This document shows, piece by piece, positions 11,017-22,119 of a DNA stretch of 64,000 nucleotides. Location of the stretch: assembly GCA_020055645.1 (NCBI GenBank), contig CM034548.1:2852001-2916000 (forward strand), given 5' to 3'. The notes under the pieces are model-generated. The model did no database searches, was not told where the DNA came from, and saw nothing but the letters and a program-made list of their open reading frames with translations. Both the position numbers and the translations under genes were made by a program. Source of the stretch: Tomocerus qinae. Taxonomy: Eukaryota; Arthropoda; Collembola; Entomobryomorpha; Tomoceridae. Each line of letters opens with the position of its first letter. Positions within the stretch are counted from its first letter, which is position 1.

Positions 11017-13934
11017 AACTTTCGCCTTTTATTAATGAAATATTTGTGGTGCATCTGAATACAATATTCTTAGGAATCAATTCTTTGGTTATAGCAGTGT
11101 TGGCTATAGAACTGCATTAATTAGAGGAAGGAAACAGGAGCATTATGGAATTGCTTTTAGTAATTTGTAAGTATGTCGGTGCAGCATTGCGTTGGTTGGA
11201 GTGTTTCCTTGAATTCTCAAAGCATGTCACGTCAGTGGAACTTGCATTGTAAGGAAATTATTGAGTTAAATTAGAAATGTAGGTTTTCTTTCGATTCGGT
11301 CGAATTGAATTTTCTACGAAATAATGGAATTGAAGTCCTGTCTCTCTCTCTCGCTTGCTTATTGTTACTTTACACATTTGTCAACCCAACATTATAGAAT
11401 TTGCTCACGTCACGAGCAAAGAAACGAAACAAAGGCAAATAATGTGAAATATATGAGGTAACAAATTACTTTACTCTCAACTTGTGTCAACTCACTCAAT
11501 TGTGAATGACGAAACTAGAAAAGTAGAAACATGTCTTGATATGAAGAAAAGTTAATAATCTGTCTTCTACCGACGTACATTTACACAGCATTGCTCTATA
11601 TTCGCTACACGATTTCACTGAACATCAACAATACAATGTGAAGTACGTAGTATTCAACAGCCCGAGGGCAAGTGCTTGCTTTGCCCAGTGTAAGGGCAAA
11701 AATTACTATAACTAACACAAGATCCCAAACATTTTTGGCAGTTTCTGTCGAAACATTTATTTTCAAAAAGGGATCCAAAGCTACTGAAAATTTTGAGTTT
11801 TTTAACGTCGGTGCAGTGTCACCCAAATGGAAGGGGCCCCTTGTACCAACCTCACGTTTTGTACGGCCCTACAGTTGCGTTTCAGCTTGTGTTCTTATGC
11901 GATTTACTGCATACAAGTGATTACTCTGGTCCTAATGTGTTGGACAATTGATAACTAAAAATGTGTCAAAGCCATAGATGCGCATTTATCCTTATGGTTA
12001 TGAGTCTACATTTATTTGACACTAGTATAATAAGTTTGTACGTATGTCCGTAATAGCCGACAAACGTACTTGTAGGGAATAAAGGATGTGACGTCACTTT
12101 TGCCAAAAATAATTGCCTATGAAGCGCTAATGTGGGTCAGTCTTTGAACACAACATCTCATACTATACTCAGATATTCGTTTAAAATGCATTTTGACTTA
12201 TTCAGCTTGATTGAAATTAAATTGGGAGAATTCCTAACAGTCTCAATTGAGTTGACTGCTGCTAACACTGTTAATGTTACATTATGCCAGTAAATAGAGA
12301 ATATGAATGCAGCATTGAAAACATCAGCGGCAGAACGTAGACAAGTTATATTGCAATGAAATTATCTCCGTAACATTTAACCTTATTTGACTAAGAGCGA
12401 GAAATGTATCCTCAAACTCCAATTTCTGTACAGTTAAAATTATTTTTCACACGATTTTCTTAGCCTGATTTTGATCTACAACTATTCACTACTGACGCTG
12501 CAGTAAGAATTAAAGAAACGTCGAAACCACTAATTGGATGCCTAGTTTATAATGGTCTATAAGGTAACTTAAATGTAACAATTAAGCTCTTATTTGTACA
12601 TAGCTCAAAATGCCAATCCGTGTACCTAAAGGTAATAGCAACATATTTGATCCAAACTATCAGTTTCGTATTGCAAAAAGAAAGCGATCCAAATTGCTTT
12701 ATTTATGCAACATGAAAAGAAAATTCAGATCATTATTTATATTTATTTATGCTTATTTTCATGCAATTTGTACTTATACTTACATTTCTTTACCGAAAAA
12801 ATTGATTGCCGTCTAAGAAATTATTAAGGTGCGATGCGTAGTGGCCCAACACGCTTAGTCTGCAAAACTACTTATATGCAACCTATATTATGAGTGAGAC
12901 GAATTAAGTACGTAAAAAACTGCACAGACACATTAGTTGTGAAACAAAGCGGTCTTAAGCTAAGTGCAGGTAAGACGAATCTATTTTATTGGCATTTTAA
13001 CCGTGTCAACCCTTCTTTGTCTAAGTAGGGCAACAGCGAAAGACAATAATGAACGACGTATTCCTTGTAAGGCCGTTTTTCCATTGCGGACACTCTTATA
13101 AAACGTACATTACTATTATGCAATGAGTATTACAAGCATTTTCATGCAATCTTCTACTTCTATCTTGCACACAAGAATTTGTCTAAAAATTGGAATCTTA
13201 GTATTTGTGATGTACGGCATAATATACCAAAGTGGTGGGATTTTGTAACTTGTGGCCGTTGCTGAATGCAGGGTTATTATGGAGTGACCTGCACAGATAG
13301 AAGTTGTTTTTTGGAGTCTCTGATTGTAATGTAAGTGGAGTTAATTGACGAGTGCTCGTCGGTAAGGAACTAACTATACGTACCCTGATCATTGCCGCAC
13401 TCAACTCAACGTATTTTCATCTTCCCAACAACCTCGACTCAGTCAGAATAATGGGATAAATGTATCATCTTTAAAATCTCTTGCTCACCTCTGAGCTCAG
13501 ATCCTTTCTAGCAAGTTGTACTCAACTAGACATGCAATATTTAATGATCCCTCTGCTAACTAGTCTTAAAGCTCAATCAACTCAATTTAATTCCTTTCAG
13601 CTGTACAACGCCATGGAACGTTTCTCCGCTCTTTAGCTTTATTGCTGCGATTTTCTGTGTTATTGCAGACCATTACGTTAAATCTGATCCCTCACTCTGT
13701 GCTTGAACATTATGAACACTGATATTAAAGGGTTATCCCAAATTGCTTTTTTTTTTCTTTTGTTATTTACCTCGTTATTTTGTAATAACATCGTCACTAA
13801 ATAGAAAAACTGACCTTGATAATTGTAATTTTCTGCAATCTGCTCTCGCGTCTTTCTTTTATTTACAGAAAGTACTAAATGGGCACAATATGGTATCAGA
13901 CGCACTCTCCTAAAGACTTACTGAATGCATTCTC
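11017..13934. other. Anonymous non-coding DNA
   Basis: No gene, RNA or repeat family is recognised between the 30-bp tandem repeat and the foldback element. A run of ten T lies near 13747-13756. Open frames of about 60-80 codons occur on both strands and overlap each other, without recognisable products. Confidence 0.6.
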
Positions 13935-13945
13935 CAACTTTTTTG
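13935..13945. repeat. Left target-site duplication of the foldback element
   Basis: CAACTTTTTTG lies directly outside the left arm and is repeated exactly at 14598-14608 outside the right arm. An 11-bp perfect direct repeat abutting both ends of an inverted-repeat element is the expected footprint of transposition. Six of the eleven bases are a T run, so part of the match could be chance. Confidence 0.75.
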
Positions 13946-13950
13946 GTATC

Positions 13951-14130
13951 ATCTTAATACCCCTCGGATCGCAATACCCCTCCTATTGTAATACCCCTCC
14001 GTTGTACTGCCCCTCGGTGTAATACCCCTCCGTGGGACTACCCCTCCGTTGTACTACCCCTCCGTTGAACTACCCCTCGATGCAATTCTTGTTTTTGATA
14101 TCAATGTTAGTCAGTGCTAATGTCAATTTA
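13951..14130 (+). repeat. Left terminal inverted repeat (tandem units plus unique inner part)
   Basis: The outer 130 bp contain eight units. Their cores run in order: CCCCTCGGATCG, CCCCTCCTATTG, CCCCTCCGTTG, CCCCTCGGTG, CCCCTCCGTGGG, CCCCTCCGTTG, CCCCTCCGTTGA and CCCCTCGATGC. The inner 50 bp, ending near TGTCAATTTA at 14121-14130, are not tandem. The right arm has the same units in the same order. This indicates that the arms are copies of one another and did not expand independently. C-rich runs recur once per unit on this strand. Confidence 0.9.
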
Positions 14131-14412
14131 AGATAAAATAAGATAAGGAAAAATGGAAAAGACGAAACTAGCCACTACTATTTTTACTTCATAGTAATAT
14201 GTTATGCATCAGGAGTTGTAGTGATGTCCAAAGTGGTCAAGCAGGTGTTTAACAAAAGTACAAAAGCTTAAAACATCATTTTGAGGCAATAATAGTAGAA
14301 ACAAATGTTACATGACTATTAGTGACTAAATGCTTAACATATTATTATAAGTAAAAAGTTGTATTGATTAGTTTCGTCGTTACAATTTTTCTTAATAAGT
14401 TTTATTTTGTGT

Positions 14413-14592
14413 TAAATTGACATTAACACTAACTAACATTAATATCAAAAGCAAGACTCGTATCGAGGGGTAGTACAACGGAGGGGCAGTACAACGGAGG
14501 GGTAGTCCAACGGAGGGGTATTACACCGAGGGGTAGTACGACGGAGGGGTATTACATTAGGAGGGGTATTACAATCCGAGGGGTATTAAGAT
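14413..14592 (-). repeat. Right terminal inverted repeat
   Basis: Read on the minus strand from 14592, this arm matches the left arm base for base in spacing. It has eight units with the ACCCCTC core, then the inner stretch containing TTTTGATATTAATGTTAG. On the plus strand it shows eight GAGGGG runs spaced about 12 bases apart. Differences from the left arm are scattered substitutions, including GTTG to GTCG in unit 3 and TACTGCCC to TACTACCC in unit 4, which suggests modest divergence since insertion. Confidence 0.9.
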
Positions 14593-14597
14593 GTAAT

Positions 14598-14608
14598 CAA
14601 CTTTTTTG
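14598..14608. repeat. Right target-site duplication of the foldback element
   Basis: An exact copy of CAACTTTTTTG found at 13935-13945. Together the two copies bracket the palindrome. Confidence 0.75.
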
Positions 14609-17600
14609 ACACTGGGTAATTTTCTCAATGAAAAATGGAAACATGCAACGCAGTAAGTAATGATATTTTAATGCGGCAAATGGAATGAGAAGTTGAGTAG
14701 GTAGTCAAGGTATTGTTCATTGAGAAAAGATACATAATGCTGTCCAAAGTGCTTAGTAGTTAAAGAATGCAAGAAATTGCAGTGAAGTGGAGAAACAGTT
14801 AGGCCAGACTAGATTTGAATAATCCTTTATATGGAAAGTTATCTTTGCATGTAAGGCAATGTGTTAGGTTATTATTTCCTTTTGTGCGTGCAATGAGCTG
14901 GCCATCATGTTGGTTACAACAAGTAAGTGTGCTTGTGACTTGGGTAGAAAATAAGGGATCTGTGCATAGAGATTTCAGATTCGAAGAGCAAATGTTAAGT
15001 GCACGTAGCGGTAGAGTAGAACCCATGTTTACATCCCTTCCTTTTTACTTCTGAAAAGATGAAACTACAAATTGCTAGTAGCTGGATGGATACAGTCAAG
15101 ATATCATGCCATGCAGTTGTACATTATTTGTGGATTAACAGTAGGATAACAGGGACACTAAGCCATGCCAAATGCCACCCACTCCCAATTAACTGCACAA
15201 GTCAACTCGTCAACAGTATTCTTGTACTCTAGTAAGCTTCCGTCTCGTTCCACTTTAAATTATACAGTCAGGAACATCTTCTTCAAAATTAAAACGTATT
15301 ATGCACATCAAAAATATGGCGTGGGTAGTGGAATTCTTCTCAATGACATCCGCCTCCTCTCTCCATTCTTTCACTATCCAATATTGACTAAGTCCTTTCA
15401 ATCCCTTGAATTTTGCCAATTTACTTCACTTCGAATTTTAAAGAAGGAATTTTTCTGTTAATAGTTACAGAAAAGATGAGTCTCATTCAGTATTACAAAG
15501 TAATTAGATTTAAAACATGGTTTGTAATTCATGCTATCTCCGTCCTACCTTGTTTTCATTGCCAAATACTCTTCTTATTTTGTGAAGTACTTGATACAAC
15601 TTAGCTGCACCCTGTCTGCCCTTGTCTTCCTCCCTGTTTTTTACTATTGTTGTGCGTTGAGTTACACCAATGTTTAGTGTTACTATTCTATCCTGACAAG
15701 TGGTTTGCACTTTGTTCTTGTAGCAATTAGCTAAACCAGTGGAGAGTGAAATCATTTTTATGATCAAACTGTGCGAAGGTAGGGAGTAGATTGTTAATCC
15801 CGTATGCAATTTTACAATCCTTATTTAAAATGTCTCGTTGAGTCGGAGATCATACGTCGTGAACATTCATATGCACTAAAAATGATTTTCTAGTTAAGAT
15901 GCAGTCACAATTTAACAGTTTACTTATATCCTTGGTAAGTGCATGCATCAACATTATGTACAGAAAGACTCTGCAGTGTGATGTTTGAAATTGTTTGGTT
16001 AAAGACACATAAAACTTACAAGGTTAGAGGATTAGATTGGATAACTTAAAGGGTTGATGTAATTATGTGCTGTGTTTGAGGATCTTGCGAAATTAGTGGA
16101 AGAGAGAAAAGGTTGATGGTTAAAAAATGGATGAGAGCATAAAAGTTTGTAATGTATTTAAATAGGTAGAAAGGTGGAGATGCATCCTTATCATCTTTAA
16201 CTCCATCAACCAACTCTTTTTCAATGTGAGTTGAGGGAGAGATGATTAGGAGAGAAGACATGCACTGACTGTGGGTAGTGGAAGGTAACCTGAATCTTCG
16301 GGATGCAATTTCGTTGACGAGAAGACTCGGCTCCAGCTAATCCATAAACTCTCCTCTCGTATTTCATGATCCTCCCTTCTGCGCTTCTTGGCATAATTAT
16401 CCTCCATTATGTGTAGCCAAAGTGCAAGGCCCACTGCCGGCTAAATCCATCTCTTCGGCTAATTATAATCAGGAGGAACACTTCATCTGGGGACTCTGAA
16501 ACTACCAGACAACTTGCACCTCTATAATACTTTTCTGCAGCTGGGATGTAATATTCTTGTACCTATAATATGATCACTCCAGCCAGAGTCAAGTCAACGT
16601 CAACCCACCTTCCTTACCTTCCCCACTTAATACTTCCATCCATTCTCAACACTCTCAACTCAACTAACAGTCTTCAAAAAATGTAATTAATCATTAAGCT
16701 ATATAGCCTCTCAGGTTTCGTGTAGTTAAAAGCTTTAAAATATGAATTTCTAATGTTTTGCCACCCGTCCATGTAAATTCTACGCTCCATTGCTTCTCAT
16801 ATTCTACACAGCCTATTCTACCTCTACCCTTGCTTAGAAATGATGTAGAGTAGGGTAGGAAGGAAGGAGTGCTATAATATTTATATTATTGTTCGTGTGT
16901 GGATGTGATTGGTATTTCCTGTGATACATCTACGTTTAAGATGCTAACACATATATAGACTGGGTATAGGAATCGTAATCAAATACGGAAATGTTTCAAT
17001 GAGTGTAGTAAATATTTCTATTGAAAACAATTCCTTCTCTTAATCATTTTGTTTGTACTAATATTAGTTAACTGCCCTAAACATAACAATTGTGTCATTA
17101 TGGTGTTAACAGCAAAATGTTTAAGTATCACTTTGAATTATTTATTCATTGGCGATATTCATGATCATGACCATGCAAGGTTTTGCTGCATCAAGTAACA
17201 GCAGAATGAAAGTATGTTACCCAACTGCATGATAACAACGACATCCACTTTCCTCGAGGTATTTTAGTGGGGATTTAAAAATTCTGTTCTCATTTTCCTG
17301 TACCACCCCCACCTACTATTACATTAACACATAGCATACTGGATACTACTATTGTTGTCATACGTACATTTGAATTGTCTGAATCATTTCCGGATCATCC
17401 AGGGACAATTTACAACCATAAATGTGGTGGAGATTCTTTGGAATGTGGTACAAGAATATTCGTCTCAGAATTTAAATGTCAATGGTCAAATTAAATGGAA
17501 AAGCAGAGTAATTAGATTCTGTAAGGACTTTCAAGACAAGGGGGACAAAAGTCAGTTCACTGCAATCCAGTCCAGTTACCCACCACTAAGGTAGTTACTC

Positions 17601-20600
17601 TGTGCTTCGTCATAGCAATTATAGGGTGTACGTATATGTGCTGTAAAATACCTCACGTTGGCTGTTGGGGTCCTGAGTATGTAGACTACCCTATAACAGT
17701 ATGTAGGTATATAATAATAATAGGTAGCACTAGCACTGTGTATAATAGCATTATAAAGGAAATGAGTTCATTTATGGAAATCCATGCATGCATTCATACG
17801 ATCTATAAAATACTTAACTACTTCCCCAGTACGATTCTAATCATTACTCAGTTTGTTTAATTTCGGTAAATATGCCCAATGTCGTAACAACCTTGGTCAT
17901 ATAAGTTATACTAAGTAGAGATATAAGATCAAGTCATGGACCACCATGTACCTCTAGTATGTATATTATTGCACTCATGGGTGAGAATGAGAATTAGTGC
18001 AGCATTGCGTGCATGACGGAAGTTCTTAATGAGCCTCACGTGGACCATATACACAGTGTAATGCATTCGTGTGCATTTTGTATGGAGAACGTGTGCTTTA
18101 TTTATGCAGACTGGTGAATTGGTATAACTTTATTACAAACTCTGCTATAAAATATTTGTACTATTTTCGGATGAGATACAAAACCACATCGGCCATTATT
18201 GACTCGGTTTGATTTCGAAAGGGGAAGAAGAAAGGGAATTGAGTCATATCCACTTTCGGCGCTGTAAAGATCTTTTTCATAATTACTTCGTTTGTACACT
18301 AACACTTTCTCGAATCATCATTAGCTATACTATCTATGTACATGCGTTCTAACCAGTGAACTAACATTTACTGCCGAATTTTCTGATTTGCAATTATCTC
18401 AGTTGATCAAATGAGAAGTAAAAATACACAACACTCGAAACAGCTTTGCCCTATTGACCATGCCTAGTAAATTGCATAGCATGCATACGAATCATTAATT
18501 TATGCAATTACAGTTTCAGCATTTAGCAATAATCTATACGGGTGATAATCAGAATTAATGGACTTGAAGACAAACCTTACCACCAATAGTAGTTAAAACC
18601 ACTAGTCAACTAATTGATAATGTAGCATAGTTTCCAATATGACAATGCTAGTGTAAATTCTATTTCTGACTTACTGAATGCAAATAAATGTAAACATTTT
18701 TTACATTTTAAAAGCAACTTGTTCAGTCATCTGGCCCCTAAGTAAATGTCTATGTACTTAACTGTACAAGAAATGAAACTTTTTCTTACATTTTACGTTT
18801 AGGTTTGGGTTTAGAGTATAAGAATGGAATTCTTATACCGAGCGGAATGATTTCTATTCTTGAGATGAAAAGGTGCGGTTGTTTGAGTCATATGTGAGTT
18901 GACAGGTTGTAATATGATTGCGGTGCGGAGGAAAGTACTTGGCTTTGAGTTAAGATAAATAAATGGTTCAATCTACAATGGTTCATTTTGAAGATGGATA
19001 AGTTGCAGCGACTTTGACTTTGACCCTTCGTTCAATTTGAACATTTAAAAGGGGATGTACAAGGAGGAGTCTAGTCTACAATGAATATGCAATAATAACT
19101 ACTTCGGCCATCCGACCATGATATTATTTTATAGTAGAAATGCAGAATCAAACGAAAATTGTGATGGACAATAGTGGAAGAGTAATTGCAATCTTTCTAT
19201 GGCGACTATACTACGCAGAAGACCTCTGCTGGAAGTATCAAAATAAATAGGGAAAAGGTTTTAGGTCCCGTAGTATGCTCTATTTATATGTTTAGCATTA
19301 TATGTATTATTGTGCATCATGCATGCAGGACGAGGGACACAGGAAGAGGACCTGAAGGACGGATTTCATGACGAGTAGTTAGAGGATATTTGTGGCCTGT
19401 TATTGACTCCTCTTGCCATGACTCAACCAAAATGGTGCATCTCTCGTATTTAGCTTTCTTTGCTCGCACTTGAACTGCTTGAAAATTTAAATGGATGAGC
19501 TGTTTAGCGTTGATGTGAGTACATTGATTTTCTTGAGTTGCGGGACGAGATTGCGTCAGGTTTATTGCTTGTATATCTTTCGTCTACTCTGAATGAGACC
19601 CTTTGTCCTCTTGGAAACTCATTACGAAGCAATTGGCAGCTAAAACTCTCTTGTCCATTTACTGTTAAAGGTCATGTATTATTGCTTACTAATGACTTGC
19701 TCCTACTATATATATAGTAATCTGTATCTGCACAGTAATCTTAGATATACCTATTGGAGATGTTATGTCTGTGTTGTGCGTCTGTAAATTGTTATCTTAC
19801 GTATGCATATTTTTATCAAAAAAGCGTTTATTACCACAGCAAATGAGGATCGGGCTCTTTACATGTCCGCCTCTTGTAAAATGAACATGGCAGATAACAT
19901 TTTAATTTGTAAAACCCTCTTGCTATGAATTGATTCTTATGAAACGCTTCTCCTTCTTGAGTTTTTGATTTAAATACGTTTTACCTACGTTTTATGTCCA
20001 AGGAAAGTGTAAAGTGGCATTACAGATAGCACTTTGGATTGTTTGGAATTGTATTTTGACTATTGATCTTTTATGATGATTGGAGATGCGCCGAGTTTAC
20101 ATGTTTGGTAGATCTTCCTCATTGTGGCTGATAGCTAAGAAAGTATTAACGTAGGATTCTTCAGGCATTTTGGTGAAACAGATGAAATAACTTTAATGAC
20201 AAGGCTTTGTCTTTCAGTATCTTCTAACATTATGTTGCACACGTTTTTCATTTTGACCGTGACGACTAGCAATGATATAGTGTTTCCTTAATTCCACTTT
20301 GACGACACTCTCTCGGCCTCAACTAGCCCAGCCAATAATAATAACATGCTCTATATTACAGCACATTGTAGTTGTAGTGGCATAGCACTTGATCCGATGT
20401 TGTTTGATATTTATTGGAGCGCAGCTATTGGGTTCCCATCAATATCTGCCTCGTCAACCTAAACTCGTTGTCTGATATTCCATTCTGTGTCACACACCAA
20501 AAATTGTGATATAATATTATTCAATGCAGTGTTCAATATAAAATGCAAACTGATCTGTCAGAGTCCAATTCAGCTCTTTTCTCTTCTCCCAAGTTTGCTG

Positions 20601-22000
20601 ATCTATATAGAGCTGAACAGGAGGGCTTTCTCTGTAGTGTGCTATTTATGTACTCAGAGTGGATCTCTAATGGGAAATCAATATTAATAATTTTGTAATG
20701 TGCTCTTTGGACTCCAGTATCCTGTCATAATATTTGGTAGTGTACATTCTCCGCTGACATCTCATTGCTATGCCTCGGATATTTATGTACAACATGCATG
20801 CGACGACTAGGCATAAAGTAGAGCTGGAAGGTCGGAATTTTATTTCCAGTTATTGGGACCGGATATGTAGACATGCATTTCATTTATTTATGCATACGTC
20901 GCGTACCTATGCGACTAATGAAATACAATAGAATATCTGAATCCGTCAGTCCTGCAGTAATAGATAGTTGACTAATTTATCTCTGGAAATTAGACAGCCA
21001 TACTCACACACTCCTTTCCTAGCATTAACACAGGATACGTTTTTAGGTTTTAATCGTTTCTATCTCCGTGTCTGATAGGGTCTAATTCAAAGCCAACCAG
21101 TTCAACTGTGAAGGGCACGTATATTTATCTGGTTTGTAGGCTCCTATTTTGAGTTATGTCCATAAAATACAAACGCTTCCTTTTTAATGCGAAGTTATAC
21201 AATATCCACACGCATTTTGATAATATCTAAGCTAAAATACGTCGAAGATTTGCTTTGACTGCAGCAAAGAGACTGCACAATACGTCAATAGTCCAACCGC
21301 TAATAGGAGGAATTGCTATATATTTAATGTTGTCTGTAATCGAATGTCGTGCAGATTCTGTTCGCTGTCAAAAGCCGCAAGCGAGTCCAGAAATTACATA
21401 TTGAGTAAGCTTAACAATGTATCAATTTAGTTGTATAATTATGTGACTGCACAAAGGGTTGCTGACTTCTACGTCAGTTGAGTAAAGGAAAGAAGAGACG
21501 GTAGACATAAAAAAGTAGCAGAAGAAAGGGGACGAGAGCCATTAGAATGATACAATAAATGGAAATAAATTGTTGGTCGGAATGGGGTAAGGGATATAGA
21601 AGGACTTATTGTTAGGTGGATGGAGTGTTTACGGATTGTGTAACTACGAAATACGGATGACTATTTATTAGTGGTGGATATTGCTGTACACAAGTAAGAG
21701 ATACGTTGTTCCTTTTCATTACCAACTATATAATAATAAGTATGTCTACCTATACGGCTCATCGTCAACGTGCATGGTACAGATAGATAGAAGGGTTCCT
21801 TGTAAACATTCGTCTCAGGTTTTGTAATGTAATGTTGGTAATCTGACGGAGTGTTTGTTATTTCTCGACGACGAAACCGCTAGATGAGCATTTACTTTAC
21901 ATTGAAGCATTGCAGTGAACTCTGGTCGGCTCTCAAGGACTGTATATAGTGCTCCCTTATAAAGGGAGAGTAGTACATAGTAGTGTACCCTTATAATAAT
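14609..22000. other. Anonymous non-coding DNA
   Basis: No recognisable gene. Short open frames of up to about 100 codons occur at 15165-15461 and elsewhere, without domains. The word CAAGTCAAC appears at 15198 and 16590. A perfect CTCCCTT/AAGGGAG hairpin lies at 21952-21968. A short TAG/TAA-rich tract lies near 17705-17730. No long inverted or tandem repeat was seen. Confidence 0.6.
21952..21968. repeat. Perfect 7-bp hairpin CTCCCTT/AAGGGAG
   Basis: CTCCCTT (21952-21958) and AAGGGAG (21962-21968) pair around ATA. A related ACCCTTATAATAA string follows about 30 bases later. Small and of unknown meaning. Confidence 0.45.
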
Positions 22001-22109
22001 ATGTAGTGGGGACTCAGGACAAGTAAGGGAAGAGCTGCAGATGATAGAATTAAAAGTCTAATGCTATAATGAGCATCTTAGCCCGCATCTTCTTGCGCTG
22101 ATTGTGTAT

Positions 22110-22119
22110 ATACATGTAT
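22110..22119. repeat. 10-bp palindrome in a TATG-rich tract
   Basis: ATACATGTAT is its own reverse complement and lies in a short run of TG/TA-rich sequence (GTGTATATACATGTATGTG). It resembles a small decayed microsatellite. Confidence 0.4.

Larger units (their letters stand above)
13946..14597. mobile_element. Foldback-type non-autonomous DNA transposon
   Basis: The 652-bp segment is an almost complete palindrome. The outer 180 bp of each arm (13951-14130 and 14413-14592) align without gaps. By eye there are about nine mismatches in the first 130 bp and a handful in the rest. Homology continues more loosely, with small gaps, to about 14210 on the left and 14330 on the right, for example GACGAAACTA at 14161 and its complement at 14369. 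A central loop of about 120 bp remains. Each outer arm consists of eight head-to-tail units of 15-17 bp with the core ACCCCTC. The flanks carry a perfect 11-bp direct repeat. No long frame is present, so it would need a transposase from elsewhere. Long terminal repeats made of short tandem units are known from Drosophila FB and sea urchin TU elements. An 11-bp duplication would also fit Mutator-like elements. The superfamily is not settled. Confidence 0.9.

Noticed and set aside
11082-11092. TCTTTGGTTAT, identical to the 5' part of miR-9
   Set aside because: The rest of the mature sequence diverges, and only a 6-bp local stem (TATAGC/GCTATA) can form.
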